DNA of 64,000 nt from Allobosea sp. Root483D1 (GTDB lineage Bacteria > Pseudomonadota > Alphaproteobacteria > Rhizobiales > Beijerinckiaceae), in NCBI RefSeq assembly GCF_001429505.1, contig NZ_LMJW01000022.1, positions 542,420-606,419 of the forward strand, written 5' to 3'. The notes under the pieces are model-generated. The model was given only the letters and a program-made list of their open reading frames with translations. It was not told where the DNA came from and did not search any database. This document shows, piece after piece, positions 45,580-54,810 of the stretch. Numbering within the stretch: the first letter of the stretch is position 1; every line of letters begins with the position of its first letter. Made by a program: the position numbers and the translations under genes.

Positions 45580-46299
45580 ATGTCGACCTTTCCGATCGTA
45601 ATTGCCGACCCGGCCGACAACTTCGGCACGGGGCGCGCCGCAACGCTGCCGGCCGGGGACGATCCGTTCGCGGCTGGCCGGGAGGTCATCTGGAGCGGGG
45701 CGCAGAATCTGGCTGTGGGGAGCGTTGTGTTTTCCGACGTGTTGGAAAGCGCGGCCTTTCCTTACACGGAGATTGTCGTCGTCAGGGCAGGGCGCCTGGA
45801 GCTGACTGTCGAGGGCGGCAGCAGGCGCGTGATCCAGGCTGGTCAGAGCATCGTGATCGCGCGTGGCACGGCCGTACGGTTCGACGCAGCGCCCGGGACC
45901 TGGTGGGCGTTCTGTGCCAGCACTGGCACGACGTCCGCAGCGCCGGGCGTGACAGAGCTGCCGGCGGATGCGCCACTCTCGCCCTCGTCTCCACCTCCAG
46001 CCAATCTTCTCGAAGGGCCGGTGCCGCAATGCCGGAGCTTCAACGCCTTCACCGACGAAGCGTCGCGCGTGCGGGCCGGCATCTGGGATTCGACGCCGTA
46101 TCGACGCATCCTGCGTCCGCAGCCGGTCAACGAGCTGATGCACATCCTCGCCGGCAGCGTCACGCTGACCGGGGAGGACGGGCGGCCGGTCCGGGTCGGG
46201 ACGGGCGAGACCATCTTCGTCCCCTATGGCACGCTTTGCGCCTGGGACAGCGACGAGCACGTCGCCAAGATCTACGTCGTCCAGGAGGTCGGCGAATGA
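45580..46299 (+). CDS. Two-cupin protein (DUF861/cupin_3-like)
   Basis: 239 aa from the ATG at 45580, with GAGGTGAG just upstream (a longer start at 45562 is possible). It holds two cupin halves: first IVVVRAGRLELTVEGGSRRVIQAGQSIVIARGTAVRF, second LMHILAGSVTLTGEDGRPVRVGTGETIFVPYGTLCAWDSDE. The second has the G-E-T-x-F-V-P-x-G pattern of cupin_3 proteins. Such proteins include ureidoglycine aminohydrolase-like enzymes and small-molecule-binding accessory proteins. It leads a same-strand row of GNAT, dehydrogenase and GabD genes, so it probably belongs to the amine/amino-acid catabolic unit. The substrate is unknown. Confidence 0.75.
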   Translation: MSTFPIVIADPADNFGTGRAATLPAGDDPFAAGREVIWSGAQNLAVGSVVFSDVLESAAFPYTEIVVVRAGRLELTVEGGSRRVIQAGQSIVIARGTAVRFDAAPGTWWAFCASTGTTSAAPGVTELPADAPLSPSSPPPANLLEGPVPQCRSFNAFTDEASRVRAGIWDSTPYRRILRPQPVNELMHILAGSVTLTGEDGRPVRVGTGETIFVPYGTLCAWDSDEHVAKIYVVQEVGE

Positions 46300-46335
46300 G
46301 CGCCGCAGGTCCTGTCGCTCTTGCCGGATCGATCA

Positions 46336-47196
46336 ATGGCTGAGATCGATGCTCCGGAAGCGCTGACGCTGCGCGCGATCGGCATCGACGATGCCCTGTC
46401 CTGCGCGGAGCTGTCGCGGCGCGTCGGCTGGCCCCATCGCCGCGAAGACTGGGAATTCGTGATCGGGCTCGGTCACGGCGTCGTCGGCGTGCGGGACGGC
46501 AAGCTCGTCGCCACGGCCCTGTGGTGGCCCTATGGCAAAAGTCACGCCACGCTGGGGATGATCATCGTCGCGCCCGAGGCGCAGGGGGCGGGGATCGGCA
46601 AGGGCCTGATGCAGGCCCTGCTTGCGCAGGCCGGTGAGCGCTCGCTGATGCTCAACGCCACCGTCGCGGGCGAGCCGCTCTATGCCCGCCTCGGCTTCAG
46701 GCCTTGCGGCGGCGTGCGCCAGCACCATGGGCACGTGCTCGCCGTCGCTGCGCCGAAACTCGGTGCGAGCGAGCGGCTGCGCCCGGCCAGCACGGCCGAT
46801 CTTTCCGTGCTCGAACGGCTCGATCAGGCGGCGACCGGGCTGGAGCGTAAGCGGACCCTGGCCGCGTTGCTGGGATGTGGCGAATGTCTGGTGCTGGAGC
46901 GAGCCGGCCAGCCCGTCGGCTTCAGCATCCTGCGCGCCTTCGGTCGTGGCCATGTGATCGGTCCGGTCGTGGCGGATAGCGAGGCGGATGCGCCTACGCT
47001 GATCGCTTGCTGGCTGCATGGCCGGGCAGGGCAGTTCATGCGGGTCGATCTGCAGCTCGGCTCCGGACTGGGCGATTGGCTTGTGCAGCATGGCCTTGCG
47101 CCAGCCGGGGACGTTACCGCAATGGTGCGCGGCGATCTGCCGGCCGCCCCTGGCCCGGCGCGCCTCCACGCCCTGATCAACCAGGCGCTCGGCTGA
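46336..47196 (+). CDS. GNAT-family acetyltransferase, paralogue of the one at 52.2-53.1 kb
   Basis: 286 aa with an N-terminal GNAT domain: TLRAIGIDDALSCAELSRRVGWPHR, ALWWPYGKSHATLGMIIVAPEAQGAGIGKGLM (acetyl-CoA loop Q-G-A-G-I-G), LNATVAGEPLYARLGF. The C-terminal half (GFSILRAFGRGHVIGPVVA) resembles the second acetyltransferase-like domain of the Acetyltransf_18 type. It shares the WWPYG, LNAT-x-AG-x-x-LY and FGRGHV-x-GPVVA blocks with the product at 52233-53108, so they are duplicates within one locus. It lies 36 bp after the cupin gene and 19 bp before the dehydrogenase gene. The substrate may be the amine handled here; inference only. Confidence 0.8.
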   Translation: MAEIDAPEALTLRAIGIDDALSCAELSRRVGWPHRREDWEFVIGLGHGVVGVRDGKLVATALWWPYGKSHATLGMIIVAPEAQGAGIGKGLMQALLAQAGERSLMLNATVAGEPLYARLGFRPCGGVRQHHGHVLAVAAPKLGASERLRPASTADLSVLERLDQAATGLERKRTLAALLGCGECLVLERAGQPVGFSILRAFGRGHVIGPVVADSEADAPTLIACWLHGRAGQFMRVDLQLGSGLGDWLVQHGLAPAGDVTAMVRGDLPAAPGPARLHALINQALG

Positions 47197-47215
47197 TGCC
47201 CACGAGGTCGACACG

Positions 47216-48142
47216 ATGACGCTGCTGTTGAAGTCTGACGCTGAACGCGGGGAAGAATGGACACGGCTTCTGGCGAAGAAGGCGCCGAAGCTGCCGTTCC
47301 GGATCTGGCCGGATATCGGTGATCCGGCCGAGGTCCGCTATCTCGCCGCCTGGATCCCGCCGGATGGCCTCTTCGAGCAATTGCCCAATCTCGAGCTGCT
47401 GATCTCGGTGGGGGCAGGCGTCGACCAGCTGAAACTGGCGGACATACCGAAGCATTTGCCGATCGTGCGGATGATCGAGCCCGGCCTCGTCGACAGCATG
47501 GTCGAATACGTCACCATGTCGGTGCTGGCGCTGCATCGCGACCTCGTGCCTTACATCGCAGCGCAGCGCGAACAGGCCTGGAAGCCGCTCCGGATCAGGC
47601 CGGCCAGCGAGCGCCGCGTCGGCGTGCTGGGCTTGGGCATGCTCGGCAAAGCTTGCGCGCTGAAGCTCGCCGAATTCGGTTTCGGGGTAGCTGGCTGGAG
47701 CCGTTCGCGGCACGAGGTCGCCGGCATCGCGACCTTCGCCGGGGATGACGAATTGCCGGCTTTCCTCGCTCGCAGCGACATCTTGATTTGCTTGTTGCCA
47801 TTGACGGACGAGACGCGCGGCCTGCTCGGCGCCGAGCTCTTCGCCCGCCTGCCGCAGGGCGCGATGATCGTCAATGCCGGCCGGGGCGGTCATCTCGACC
47901 AGGGCGCCCTGCTGACGGCGCTGGACAGCGGCCAAGTCGCGGCGGCGGTGCTGGATGTGTGCGAGCCGGAGCCACTGCCATCCGGCCATCCGCTCTGGAA
48001 CCACCCGGCTGTGCTGATCACCCCGCATATTGCTAGCCGCTCGCGCTCCGAGGCTTCGCTCGATGCGGTCATCGAGAACCTGCGGCGCCATCGGGCCGGC
48101 GAACCCCTGATCGGCCTGATCAATCGCGATCGCGGCTACTGA
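47216..48142 (+). CDS. D-2-hydroxyacid dehydrogenase, glyoxylate/hydroxypyruvate reductase A type
   Basis: 308 aa. The NAD(P)-binding Rossmann motif GVLGLGMLGKACALKLAEFGFGVAGWSRS is at about 140-168. Catalytic residues of the family are present: Arg in NAGRGGHLD near 224, Glu in DVCEPEPLPSGHPLW near 253, His in ITPHIASRSR near 271. The signature LLPLTDETRGLL is also typical of GhrA. The reaction is reversible reduction of a 2-keto acid to a D-hydroxyacid. It starts 19 bp after the GNAT gene and ends 12 bp before gabD, so it is probably in the same operon; it may clear a keto acid formed by transamination. Confidence 0.85.
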   Translation: MTLLLKSDAERGEEWTRLLAKKAPKLPFRIWPDIGDPAEVRYLAAWIPPDGLFEQLPNLELLISVGAGVDQLKLADIPKHLPIVRMIEPGLVDSMVEYVTMSVLALHRDLVPYIAAQREQAWKPLRIRPASERRVGVLGLGMLGKACALKLAEFGFGVAGWSRSRHEVAGIATFAGDDELPAFLARSDILICLLPLTDETRGLLGAELFARLPQGAMIVNAGRGGHLDQGALLTALDSGQVAAAVLDVCEPEPLPSGHPLWNHPAVLITPHIASRSRSEASLDAVIENLRRHRAGEPLIGLINRDRGY

Positions 48143-48154
48143 ACGAGGTCTCCC

Positions 48155-49624
48155 ATGTCGATTGTCGCTCTCGAAGACCGCGCGCTGTTCGTCGGCCGCG
48201 CCCTGATCGGCGGCGAGTGGGTAAGTGCCGCTTCAGGTGAGGAACTGCCGGTACACGATCCCGCGACCGGCATTGAGATCGGGACGATTCCGGCCTGCGG
48301 TGAGGCGGAGACCAATGCTGCCATCGCGGCCGCCCAAGCCGCGTTGCCGGCCTGGAAGGCGCGGCCGGCGGCCGAGCGGGCCGCCTTGCTGGAGCGCTGG
48401 CACGACCTAGTGCTGGAGCACCGCAATGATCTCGCCCGGATCATGACGGCCGAGCAGGGCAAACCGCTGGCCGAGGCGGAGGGCGAAGTTCTCTACGGAG
48501 CGGGCTTCATCAAATGGTTCGCCGAGGAGGCGCGTCGCGTCTATGGCAGCACCGTGCCGGCGCCGACCGCCGACCGCCGCATCCTCGTGCTGAAGGAGCC
48601 CGTCGGCGTTTCCGCCGCGATCACGCCGTGGAACTTCCCCACTGCGATGATCACCCGCAAATGCGCGCCGGCGCTGGCCGCCGGTTGCCCGATCGTGGTG
48701 AAACCCTCGGAGCTGACGCCCTATTCGGCGCTGGCGCTCGGTGTGCTGGCGCAGCGTGCCGGTTTCCCGCCCGGCGTCGTCAACATCGTCACGGGCCTGC
48801 CCCAAGGGGTCGGCGCGGCCCTGACGCAGAACCCCCTGGTGCGCAAGCTCTCCTTCACCGGCTCGACCCGGATCGGTGCGCTGCTGATGCGGCAATGTTC
48901 CGACACGTTGAAGCGATTGAGCCTGGAACTCGGCGGCAATGCGCCCTTCATCGTGTTCGACGATGCCGACCTCGACGCCGCCGTCGCCGGCGCCATCGCC
49001 AGCAAGTTCCGCAATGCCGGCCAGACCTGCGTCTGCGCCAACCGCATCCTGGTGCAGGACGGCATCCACGACGCCTTCGCCGATCGCCTTGCCAAGGCGG
49101 TGGCGGCGATGCGGGTCGGCGACGGGCGGCAGGAAGGAGTCACCATCGGGCCGCTGATCAATGCGGCGGCGGTCGAGAAGGTCCATGCGCATCTCGACGA
49201 TGCGCTCTCGCTCGGCGCGACACGGCTGGCCGGGGCGCAGGGTGAGGTCGACGGCACCCGCTTCGTGGTGCCGACGGTGCTGACCGGCGCGACCACGCGC
49301 ATGCGCCTCGCCAATGAGGAGACCTTCGGCCCGGTGGCGCCGCTGTTCCGTTTCAAGCACGAGGACGAGGCGATCGAGATCGCCAACGGCACGCCCTATG
49401 GACTCGCCGCCTATTTCTATACCGAGAATCTCAAGCGCTCCTGGCGCGTCGGCGAGCGGCTCGAATTCGGCATGGTCGGTCTCAACACCGGCTCGGTCTC
49501 GATGGAAGTGGCGCCATTCGGCGGCATCAAGCAGTCCGGTATCGGCCGCGAAGGCGGCGCGACTGGCATCGAGGAATATCTCGAGCTGAAGAGCTTCCAT
49601 ATCGGCGGGCTGAAGTCCGCTTGA
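48155..49624 (+). CDS. gabD: NAD(P)-dependent succinate-semialdehyde dehydrogenase
   Basis: 489 aa aldehyde dehydrogenase of the GabD branch. Motifs in order: [92 protein letters not shown] with the general-base Glu, [11 protein letters not shown] with the nucleophile Cys, and [11 protein letters not shown]. The SxTRIG and NAGQTCVC wording is typical of succinate-semialdehyde dehydrogenase. It oxidises succinate semialdehyde to succinate, the last step of GABA and putrescine breakdown. The aminotransferase gene downstream would supply the semialdehyde. Confidence 0.85.
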   Translation: MSIVALEDRALFVGRALIGGEWVSAASGEELPVHDPATGIEIGTIPACGEAETNAAIAAAQAALPAWKARPAAERAALLERWHDLVLEHRNDLARIMTAEQGKPLAEAEGEVLYGAGFIKWFAEEARRVYGSTVPAPTADRRILVLKEPVGVSAAITPWNFPTAMITRKCAPALAAGCPIVVKPSELTPYSALALGVLAQRAGFPPGVVNIVTGLPQGVGAALTQNPLVRKLSFTGSTRIGALLMRQCSDTLKRLSLELGGNAPFIVFDDADLDAAVAGAIASKFRNAGQTCVCANRILVQDGIHDAFADRLAKAVAAMRVGDGRQEGVTIGPLINAAAVEKVHAHLDDALSLGATRLAGAQGEVDGTRFVVPTVLTGATTRMRLANEETFGPVAPLFRFKHEDEAIEIANGTPYGLAAYFYTENLKRSWRVGERLEFGMVGLNTGSVSMEVAPFGGIKQSGIGREGGATGIEEYLELKSFHIGGLKSA

Positions 49625-49770
49625 CGAAGGTCGAAGCACGATCTGCCGATCGCGTGTCCGAATAGGGCAGGGGATATCAAAGCGATGCGCCAAAGCCGCC
49701 GCACAGTCCCGCCGACCGCTCCTAGCCTTCCTCATAGCGATATCGCTGTCAGCGGAGGACGAGGCGGTCC

Positions 49771-50205
49771 ATGCTCCAGTCTGTTTCCAGCCCTGCCGCC
49801 CGAACGGTTGAGCCGGCGAGCCCCGGTATCCGGCGGGCGCTGGTCCATATCGAGCGGCATTTCACCGAGGCGCTCTATCTCGATGACCTCGCGGCCCTGG
49901 CCGGCCTCAGCGTCTGCCGCTTCGTCACTGTCTTCCGCCGCCAGGTCGGGCTGACGCCGCACCGTTTCGTCTGCCGAGAGCGCGTGCGCTATGCCCGGGC
50001 CCTGCTAGCCGACGGCTTGCCCGCCGCGCAGGCCGCGCTGGAGGCCGGCTTCTTCGACCAGAGCCACCTCTCGCGCCATTTCAAGAGCGTCTACGGCACG
50101 ACCCCCGGCCGGTATCTGCGCGAGCAGGTGCCGTCGCGGACCGGCCGGGTCGCCTATCCGGCGCCCGCTGCCTTCTTCCCTGTTTCGAATCCCCGTCCCG
50201 TTTGA
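49771..50205 (+). CDS. AraC-type helix-turn-helix regulator (DNA-binding domain only)
   Basis: 144-aa protein that is almost entirely an AraC/XylS DNA-binding domain: IRRALVHIERHFTEALYLDDLAALAGLSVCRFVTVFRRQVGLTPHRFVCRERVRYA for the first helix-turn-helix and AALEAGFFDQSHLSRHFKSVYGTTPGRYLREQ for the second. No effector-binding domain is present, so it may respond to level or to a partner. GAGG precedes the ATG. It sits between gabD and the aminotransferase gene (9 bp before the latter), making these its likely targets. Confidence 0.85.
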   Translation: MLQSVSSPAARTVEPASPGIRRALVHIERHFTEALYLDDLAALAGLSVCRFVTVFRRQVGLTPHRFVCRERVRYARALLADGLPAAQAALEAGFFDQSHLSRHFKSVYGTTPGRYLREQVPSRTGRVAYPAPAAFFPVSNPRPV

Positions 50206-50214
50206 GGTCCTGCC

Positions 50215-51609
50215 ATGAGCGTCAACTCCCTCGAAGCCCTCGACCGCCGCCATTGGGTCCATCCGGTCGCCAACTGGGCTGGCCACGAGAAGCGCGGCGT
50301 CACCGTGATGAGGTCGGCCAAGGGCGCCTTCATCACCGATGCCGACGGCCACGAGCTGATCGACGGCTTTGCCGGGCTATGGTGCGTCAATGTCGGCTAC
50401 GGCCATGACAGCATCGTCGAGGCGGCGGCCCGCCAGATGCGCGAGCTGCCTTACGCCACCGGTTATTTCAGCTTCGGCAGCGAGCCGACGATCCGGCTCG
50501 CCGCCAAGCTCGCCGAGCTCACTCCCGGTGACCTCGACCACATCTATTTTTCGCTGGGCGGCTCGGACGCGGTCGACAGCGCGCTTCGGCTGATCCGCTT
50601 CTACTACAACGTCACCGGCCGGCCGCAGAAGAAGCGGATCATCTCGCTGGAGCGCGGCTATCACGGCTCGAGCTCGACGGGCGCGGGCGTCACGGCGCTG
50701 CCGGCCTTCCATGCCGGTTTCGACCTACCGGCGGAAGGCCAGCACTACATCGCCTCGCCCTATCCCTACCGCAATCCGACCGGAAGCGGTGACGCGGCGG
50801 TGATCGCTGCGAGCGTCGCCGCGTTGCGGGCCAAGGTCGAGGAACTCGGCGCCGACAACGTCGCGGCCTTCTTCTGCGAGCCGGTCCAGGGCTCGGGCGG
50901 CGTCGTCGTCCCGCCCAGGGGGTGGCTCAAGGCGATGCGGGAGACGGCCGCCGAGCTCGATATCCTCTTCGTGGCCGACGAGGTTATCACCGGCTTCGGC
51001 CGCACCGGCCCGATGTTCGCCTGCGAGGCCGAAGGCGTCGTGCCTGACATGATGACCATGGCCAAGGGGCTGACCTCGGGCTACGCGCCGCTCGGCGCGC
51101 TCGCCATCGGCGAGAAGGTCTATCGCGCCATCGCGGACAACGCCCCGGCCGGCGGGCCGATCGGCCATGGCTACACCTACTCCGGCCATCCGGTCAGCGC
51201 CGCCGTGGCGCTCGAGGTGCTGCGGCTTTACGAGGAGGGCGGCATCCTCGCCAACGGCCAGCGCGTCGGGGCGTATTTCGAGGAGCGCCTGGCAACGCTC
51301 GCCGACCATCCGCTCGTCGGCGAGGTCAGGGCACGCGGCCTGCTCGCCGGCGTCGAGCTCGTGGCTGACAAGGCGACGAAGCAGAAGCTGCCGCGCGAGG
51401 CGAAGCTGCCGGACCACCTCTTCGCGCGCGGCTACGCCAACGGCGTCATCTTCCGCGCCTTCGCCGACGACATCATCGGCCTCGCGCCGCCGTTGTGCTG
51501 CAGCGAGGCGGAGATCGACCTGATCGTCACGCGGCTGCGCAAGACGCTCGACGAGGTCATGGCACTGCCGGAGGTGGCAGCGAGCCTGGCGACGGCGAAG
51601 GCGGCTTGA
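50215..51609 (+). CDS. Class III aminotransferase (omega-amino acid/putrescine-pyruvate type)
   Basis: 464 aa PLP enzyme of the ornithine/omega-aminotransferase class. Seen: HWVHPVANW, DGFAGLWCVNVGYGHDSIVEAA, ATGYFSFGSEPTIRLA, SLGGSDAVDSALRLIRFYY (PLP phosphate contacts), SLERGYHGSSSTG, DEVITGFGRTGPMFACE with the PLP-nitrogen Asp, and the Schiff-base Lys in MTMAKGLTSGYAPLGA near 283. Length and motifs match beta-alanine/putrescine-pyruvate transaminases such as SpuC-like enzymes. It would turn a terminal amine into an aldehyde. Neighbouring gabD, an Lrp regulator and polyamine-type importer support a role in polyamine or GABA breakdown; the exact amine is unproven. Confidence 0.88.
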   Translation: MSVNSLEALDRRHWVHPVANWAGHEKRGVTVMRSAKGAFITDADGHELIDGFAGLWCVNVGYGHDSIVEAAARQMRELPYATGYFSFGSEPTIRLAAKLAELTPGDLDHIYFSLGGSDAVDSALRLIRFYYNVTGRPQKKRIISLERGYHGSSSTGAGVTALPAFHAGFDLPAEGQHYIASPYPYRNPTGSGDAAVIAASVAALRAKVEELGADNVAAFFCEPVQGSGGVVVPPRGWLKAMRETAAELDILFVADEVITGFGRTGPMFACEAEGVVPDMMTMAKGLTSGYAPLGALAIGEKVYRAIADNAPAGGPIGHGYTYSGHPVSAAVALEVLRLYEEGGILANGQRVGAYFEERLATLADHPLVGEVRARGLLAGVELVADKATKQKLPREAKLPDHLFARGYANGVIFRAFADDIIGLAPPLCCSEAEIDLIVTRLRKTLDEVMALPEVAASLATAKAA

Positions 51610-51730
51610 GATTTGCTTGTTCTGCCAAGCCCCTTCCTTGTCGGAAGGGCGCGACAGCCTTTAGGGTGGCGCTGCCGTGCGGTGTCCGCCGCCCGGCTGC
51701 GTAGGGCGGCTCTGGCGTGAGGCTTTCGTC

Positions 51731-52219
51731 GTGACACCGGGCGTGCGGCTCGACCGCATCGACATGAAGATCCTGATCGCGCTGCAGAACAATGGCAGGG
51801 TGACGAACGTCACCTTGGCCGATGCGGTGGGCCTGTCGCCAAGCCCATGCCTGCTGCGGGTCAAGCGGCTCGAGCAGGCCGGCTTCATCTCGGGCTATGG
51901 TGCGACCATCAACCTGCAGAAGCTCGGCGAGACGATCACCGTCTTCACCGAGATCACTCTGGCAGACCACACCAAGGAATATTTCATCCGCTTCGAGACG
52001 GCGCTCAGGCGCGTCGACGAGGTTATGGAGTGCCATATGGTCAGTGGCGGCTATGACTATCTCGTCAAATTCGTCACGCGCGGGCTGACGCATTATCAGT
52101 CGCTGATCGAGACGCTGCTCGACCGCAATATCGGCATCTCCAAATATTTCAGCTACGTCGTGATCAAGTCGCCGATCCAGAAGCCGGGCTATCCGCTACC
52201 GGTGCTGTTCGACATTTGA
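51731..52219 (+). CDS. Lrp/AsnC-family transcriptional regulator
   Basis: 162 aa from the GTG at 51731, where the family's LDRIDMKILIALQNNGRVTN begins; an upstream extension has no family support. The helix-turn-helix (LADAVGLSPSPCLLRVKRLEQAG) is followed by an effector/oligomerisation RAM domain (VMECHMVSGGYDYLVKFVTRGLTHYQSLIETLL). It lies 121 bp after the aminotransferase gene on the same strand and probably senses an amino acid or amine to control this block. Convergent with the GNAT gene on the minus strand (13-bp gap). Confidence 0.87.
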   Translation: MTPGVRLDRIDMKILIALQNNGRVTNVTLADAVGLSPSPCLLRVKRLEQAGFISGYGATINLQKLGETITVFTEITLADHTKEYFIRFETALRRVDEVMECHMVSGGYDYLVKFVTRGLTHYQSLIETLLDRNIGISKYFSYVVIKSPIQKPGYPLPVLFDI

Positions 52220-52232
52220 ATGCCGTTTGAGC

Positions 52233-53108
52233 TCAGCCCAGCGCCTGGGTGACCAACCCGAAGGTCCGCGCCTGGCCGCGCGGGCCGTGATTGCGGCCCC
52301 TGACCATCGTGGTGACGGTATCGACGGCGGTCATGCCGCAGTCTTCGAGGAAGCCGCCGAACTTGCCCTGTTCCTCGGCCGTGTCGACACGCAGGAACTG
52401 GCCGTCATGGGCAAGCACATGCGGCCGCACGAGCGCGATCGCCGCCTCGTCGCTCTCGGCGACGACAGGGCCGACGACATGGCCGCGGCCGAAGCGGCGG
52501 CAGAGGGCGAAGCCGACCGGCGCGCCGTCCCGCTCGACCACCGTCCCGGTTGCAAGCTTCATCAGCGCGGCGATGACATGCGAGCGGTCGGCGCCGTAGG
52601 CATCGGCATCGAGCTGCGCGATCGCGTCGCCATCCGCAGCGGTCGCAGGGCGGACTGTGAATTCGTCAGGCGTAGTGCCGGCCGGCGCCTGGACGCGGCC
52701 CTGGTGCTGGAAGATCCGGCCGATCGGCTGGAACTCGAGCGAGCGGTAGAGCCGGTAGCCGGCTTTGGTCGCATTGAGCCTGAGGTCACGGTCTCCCGCC
52801 TGCTCGAAGATCGTGTCCATCAGCCGCCGCCCGGCGCCCTGCATCTGCAGGCGCGGCGAGGTGATGACCATGCCGATCGTGGCGAAATGCGGCCCGTAGG
52901 GCCACCACATCGCCGAGGCGAGAGCCCGGTCGATCGCGTCGCAGACGACGAGGCCATGCCCGACCTCCAGCACGAAGCGCCAGTCCTCCGGCCGATGCGG
53001 CCAGCTGACGCCGACGGAGAGCTGGTGCGCCTGGGAGATATCCGCTTCTGTCATCGGCCTGATGGTCAGCTCGTAATCGAGCCGACGCCGAGCCGTTCCA
53101 TGAGCCAC
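52233..53108 (-). CDS. GNAT-family acetyltransferase (paralogue)
   Basis: About 291 aa from a GTG at 53108 preceded by GAGG; a longer frame to 53201 is open. N-terminal GNAT domain: TIRPMTEADISQAHQLSVGVSWPHRPEDW, MWWPYGPHFATIGMVIT, QMQGAGRRLM (acetyl-CoA loop), LNATKAGYRLYRSLEF. The C-terminal half (FTVRPATAADGDAIAQLD, RRFGRGHVVGPVVA) is a second GNAT-like domain. Closely related throughout to the product at 46336-47196. It is divergent from the FAD oxidoreductase gene, with a 177-bp shared promoter region. Substrate unknown. Confidence 0.8.
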   Translation of the reverse strand: MAHGTARRRLDYELTIRPMTEADISQAHQLSVGVSWPHRPEDWRFVLEVGHGLVVCDAIDRALASAMWWPYGPHFATIGMVITSPRLQMQGAGRRLMDTIFEQAGDRDLRLNATKAGYRLYRSLEFQPIGRIFQHQGRVQAPAGTTPDEFTVRPATAADGDAIAQLDADAYGADRSHVIAALMKLATGTVVERDGAPVGFALCRRFGRGHVVGPVVAESDEAAIALVRPHVLAHDGQFLRVDTAEEQGKFGGFLEDCGMTAVDTVTTMVRGRNHGPRGQARTFGLVTQALG

Positions 53109-53285
53109 AGTTGCAGGCCTCGTTCCTCGAAATGCCCGGCGACTATAGGCAGGCGCCGGGCTGCGGAGAACTGCAAAATTGTCCAATAACCTGCCCGGCA
53201 AGGCGGTATTCTCGACGGTCGGAGCCGGCCTGCCCGGCGAAGGGCGCCCATGTCGCCCTGCCCGGAGCGCTGAGACGGTAATCCC

Positions 53286-54563
53286 ATGAAGCTCGAACCC
53301 TACTGGCTCGCGACGTCGCCGCGTTTCACCGCCGGCGCCAAAGGCCCACTCGCCGGCAAAGTCGATGTCGCCATCGTCGGCGGTGGCTTCACCGGCCTGT
53401 CGGCAGCGCTCGCTTTGGCGAAGTCAGGCGCGAGCGTCGCCGTGCTGGAGGCCGGGCGTGTGATCGGCGAGGCATCCGGCCGCAATGGCGGGCATTGCAA
53501 CAACGGTGTCGCGCATGATCTCGGGAGCCTTGCCGCCAGCCTCGGCGAGGAGAGGGCGGTCGCGCTCTACCGGGCCTTCGACAGCGCCGTCGACACCGTC
53601 GAGGCGCTGGTCGCGCGCGAGGCGATCGATTGCGATTTCATCCGCACAGGCAAGATCAAGCTCGCGGCCAAGCCGGAGCATTTCGCCAAGCTGGAGAAGA
53701 GCGCCGCCCTATTGCAGCGCACGGTCGAGCCGAACCTGGTCGTGGTGCCGCCGCGGGAGACGCGCCGCGAGATCGGCTCGGACGGCTTCTTCGGCGGCCT
53801 CGTCTACCCGCGCAGCGCCCATATGCATATGGGCCGCTTCGGCGTCGGCTTGGCCGAGGCGGCGGCGCGAAACGGCGCGGCGATCCATGAGAACGCGGCG
53901 GTGACCGGGCTCGAGCGACTGAACGGTTACGCTCATCGCGTCGTCACGAGCCGCGGCACGCTGGAGGCGGGGCAGGTGTTGCTCGCGACCGGCGCCTCGC
54001 GCCAGGGGCCTTTCGCCTGGCTGAGGCGGCGGATCGTGCCGGTCGGCAGCTTCATCATCGCCACCGAGCCGCTCTCGCCAGAGCAGGCGGCTGCGATCAT
54101 GCCGACGCGGCGGACGGCGACCACGACGAAGAACATCGGCAACTATTTCCGGCTCACCCCCGACAACCGGCTGATCTTCGGCGGGCGTGCGCGCTTTGCG
54201 CTGTCGAGCCCGGCCTCGGACGCCAAGAGCGGCGCGATCCTGCGGGCGCGCATGCTGGAGCTCTTCCCCGAGCTTTCCGGTACGCGCATCGACTATTGCT
54301 GGGGCGGGCTCGTCGACATGACGGCCGACCGGCTGCCCCGCGCCGGCGAGCGCGACGGCGTCTTCCATGCGCTCGGCTATAGCGGCCACGGCACCCAGAT
54401 GTCGGTGCATATGGGGCAGGCCATGGCGAGGGTGATGGGCGGCGAGACGAAGGCGAATCCCTTCGCCGGCTTGGACTGGCCGGCAGTGCCCGGCCATTTC
54501 GGCCCGCCCTGGTTCCTGCCCTTCGTCGGGATGTATTACCGCTACCAGGACTGGCGGCATTGA
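53286..54563 (+). CDS. FAD-dependent oxidoreductase, DAO/gamma-glutamylputrescine oxidase type
   Basis: 425 aa, DAO family. The N-terminus matches this subfamily (YWLATSPRF), followed by the FAD-binding DVAIVGGGFTGLSAALALAKSG near 28-50 and Glu in VLEAG, then GEASGRNGGHCNNGV. Later blocks: IATEPLSPEQ, RLTPDNRLIFGGRARF, YCWGGLVDMTADRLPRAGERDGVFHALGYSGHGTQMSVHMG. This order is typical of PuuB-like amine oxidases that turn an amine into an aldehyde with H2O2. The gene stands alone, divergent from GNAT. Either putrescine derivatives or another secondary amine could be the substrate. Confidence 0.82.
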   Translation: MKLEPYWLATSPRFTAGAKGPLAGKVDVAIVGGGFTGLSAALALAKSGASVAVLEAGRVIGEASGRNGGHCNNGVAHDLGSLAASLGEERAVALYRAFDSAVDTVEALVAREAIDCDFIRTGKIKLAAKPEHFAKLEKSAALLQRTVEPNLVVVPPRETRREIGSDGFFGGLVYPRSAHMHMGRFGVGLAEAAARNGAAIHENAAVTGLERLNGYAHRVVTSRGTLEAGQVLLATGASRQGPFAWLRRRIVPVGSFIIATEPLSPEQAAAIMPTRRTATTTKNIGNYFRLTPDNRLIFGGRARFALSSPASDAKSGAILRARMLELFPELSGTRIDYCWGGLVDMTADRLPRAGERDGVFHALGYSGHGTQMSVHMGQAMARVMGGETKANPFAGLDWPAVPGHFGPPWFLPFVGMYYRYQDWRH

Positions 54564-54615
54564 GAGCCGGTCTCGCTCATGCTCACTGCTTCGGCAGGAA
54601 TGACCGCCGAGACAC

Positions 54616-54765
54616 GCGCGGGGAACCCCTCTCCCGGATGGGAGAGGGGCAGGGGTGAGGGACCGCCGCTGATTGTTGAAGTGCGACGGCCCCGCTGCGC
54701 CTTCTACGGTTAGGGCAGGCCCTCATCCCTACCCTTCTCCCACTCGGGAGAAGGGTTCCCCGCGC
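54616..54765. repeat. Long inverted-repeat intergenic element (REP/MITE-like)
   Basis: The two ends are inverted copies: a left arm at 54616-54635 beginning GCGCGGGGAACCC and a right arm at 54746-54765 ending GGGTTCCCCGCGC. Inside, TCTCCC/GGGAGA hairpins and GGGTGAGGG with its complement CCCTCATCCC extend the pairing. It lies between the FAD oxidase gene and the convergent permease gene, so it may also stop transcription from both sides. Confidence 0.65.
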
Positions 54766-54810
54766 ACTTCGTTCACGCGATGCTTCAGGCAACAGAGAAC
54801 ATGCGCGTCT

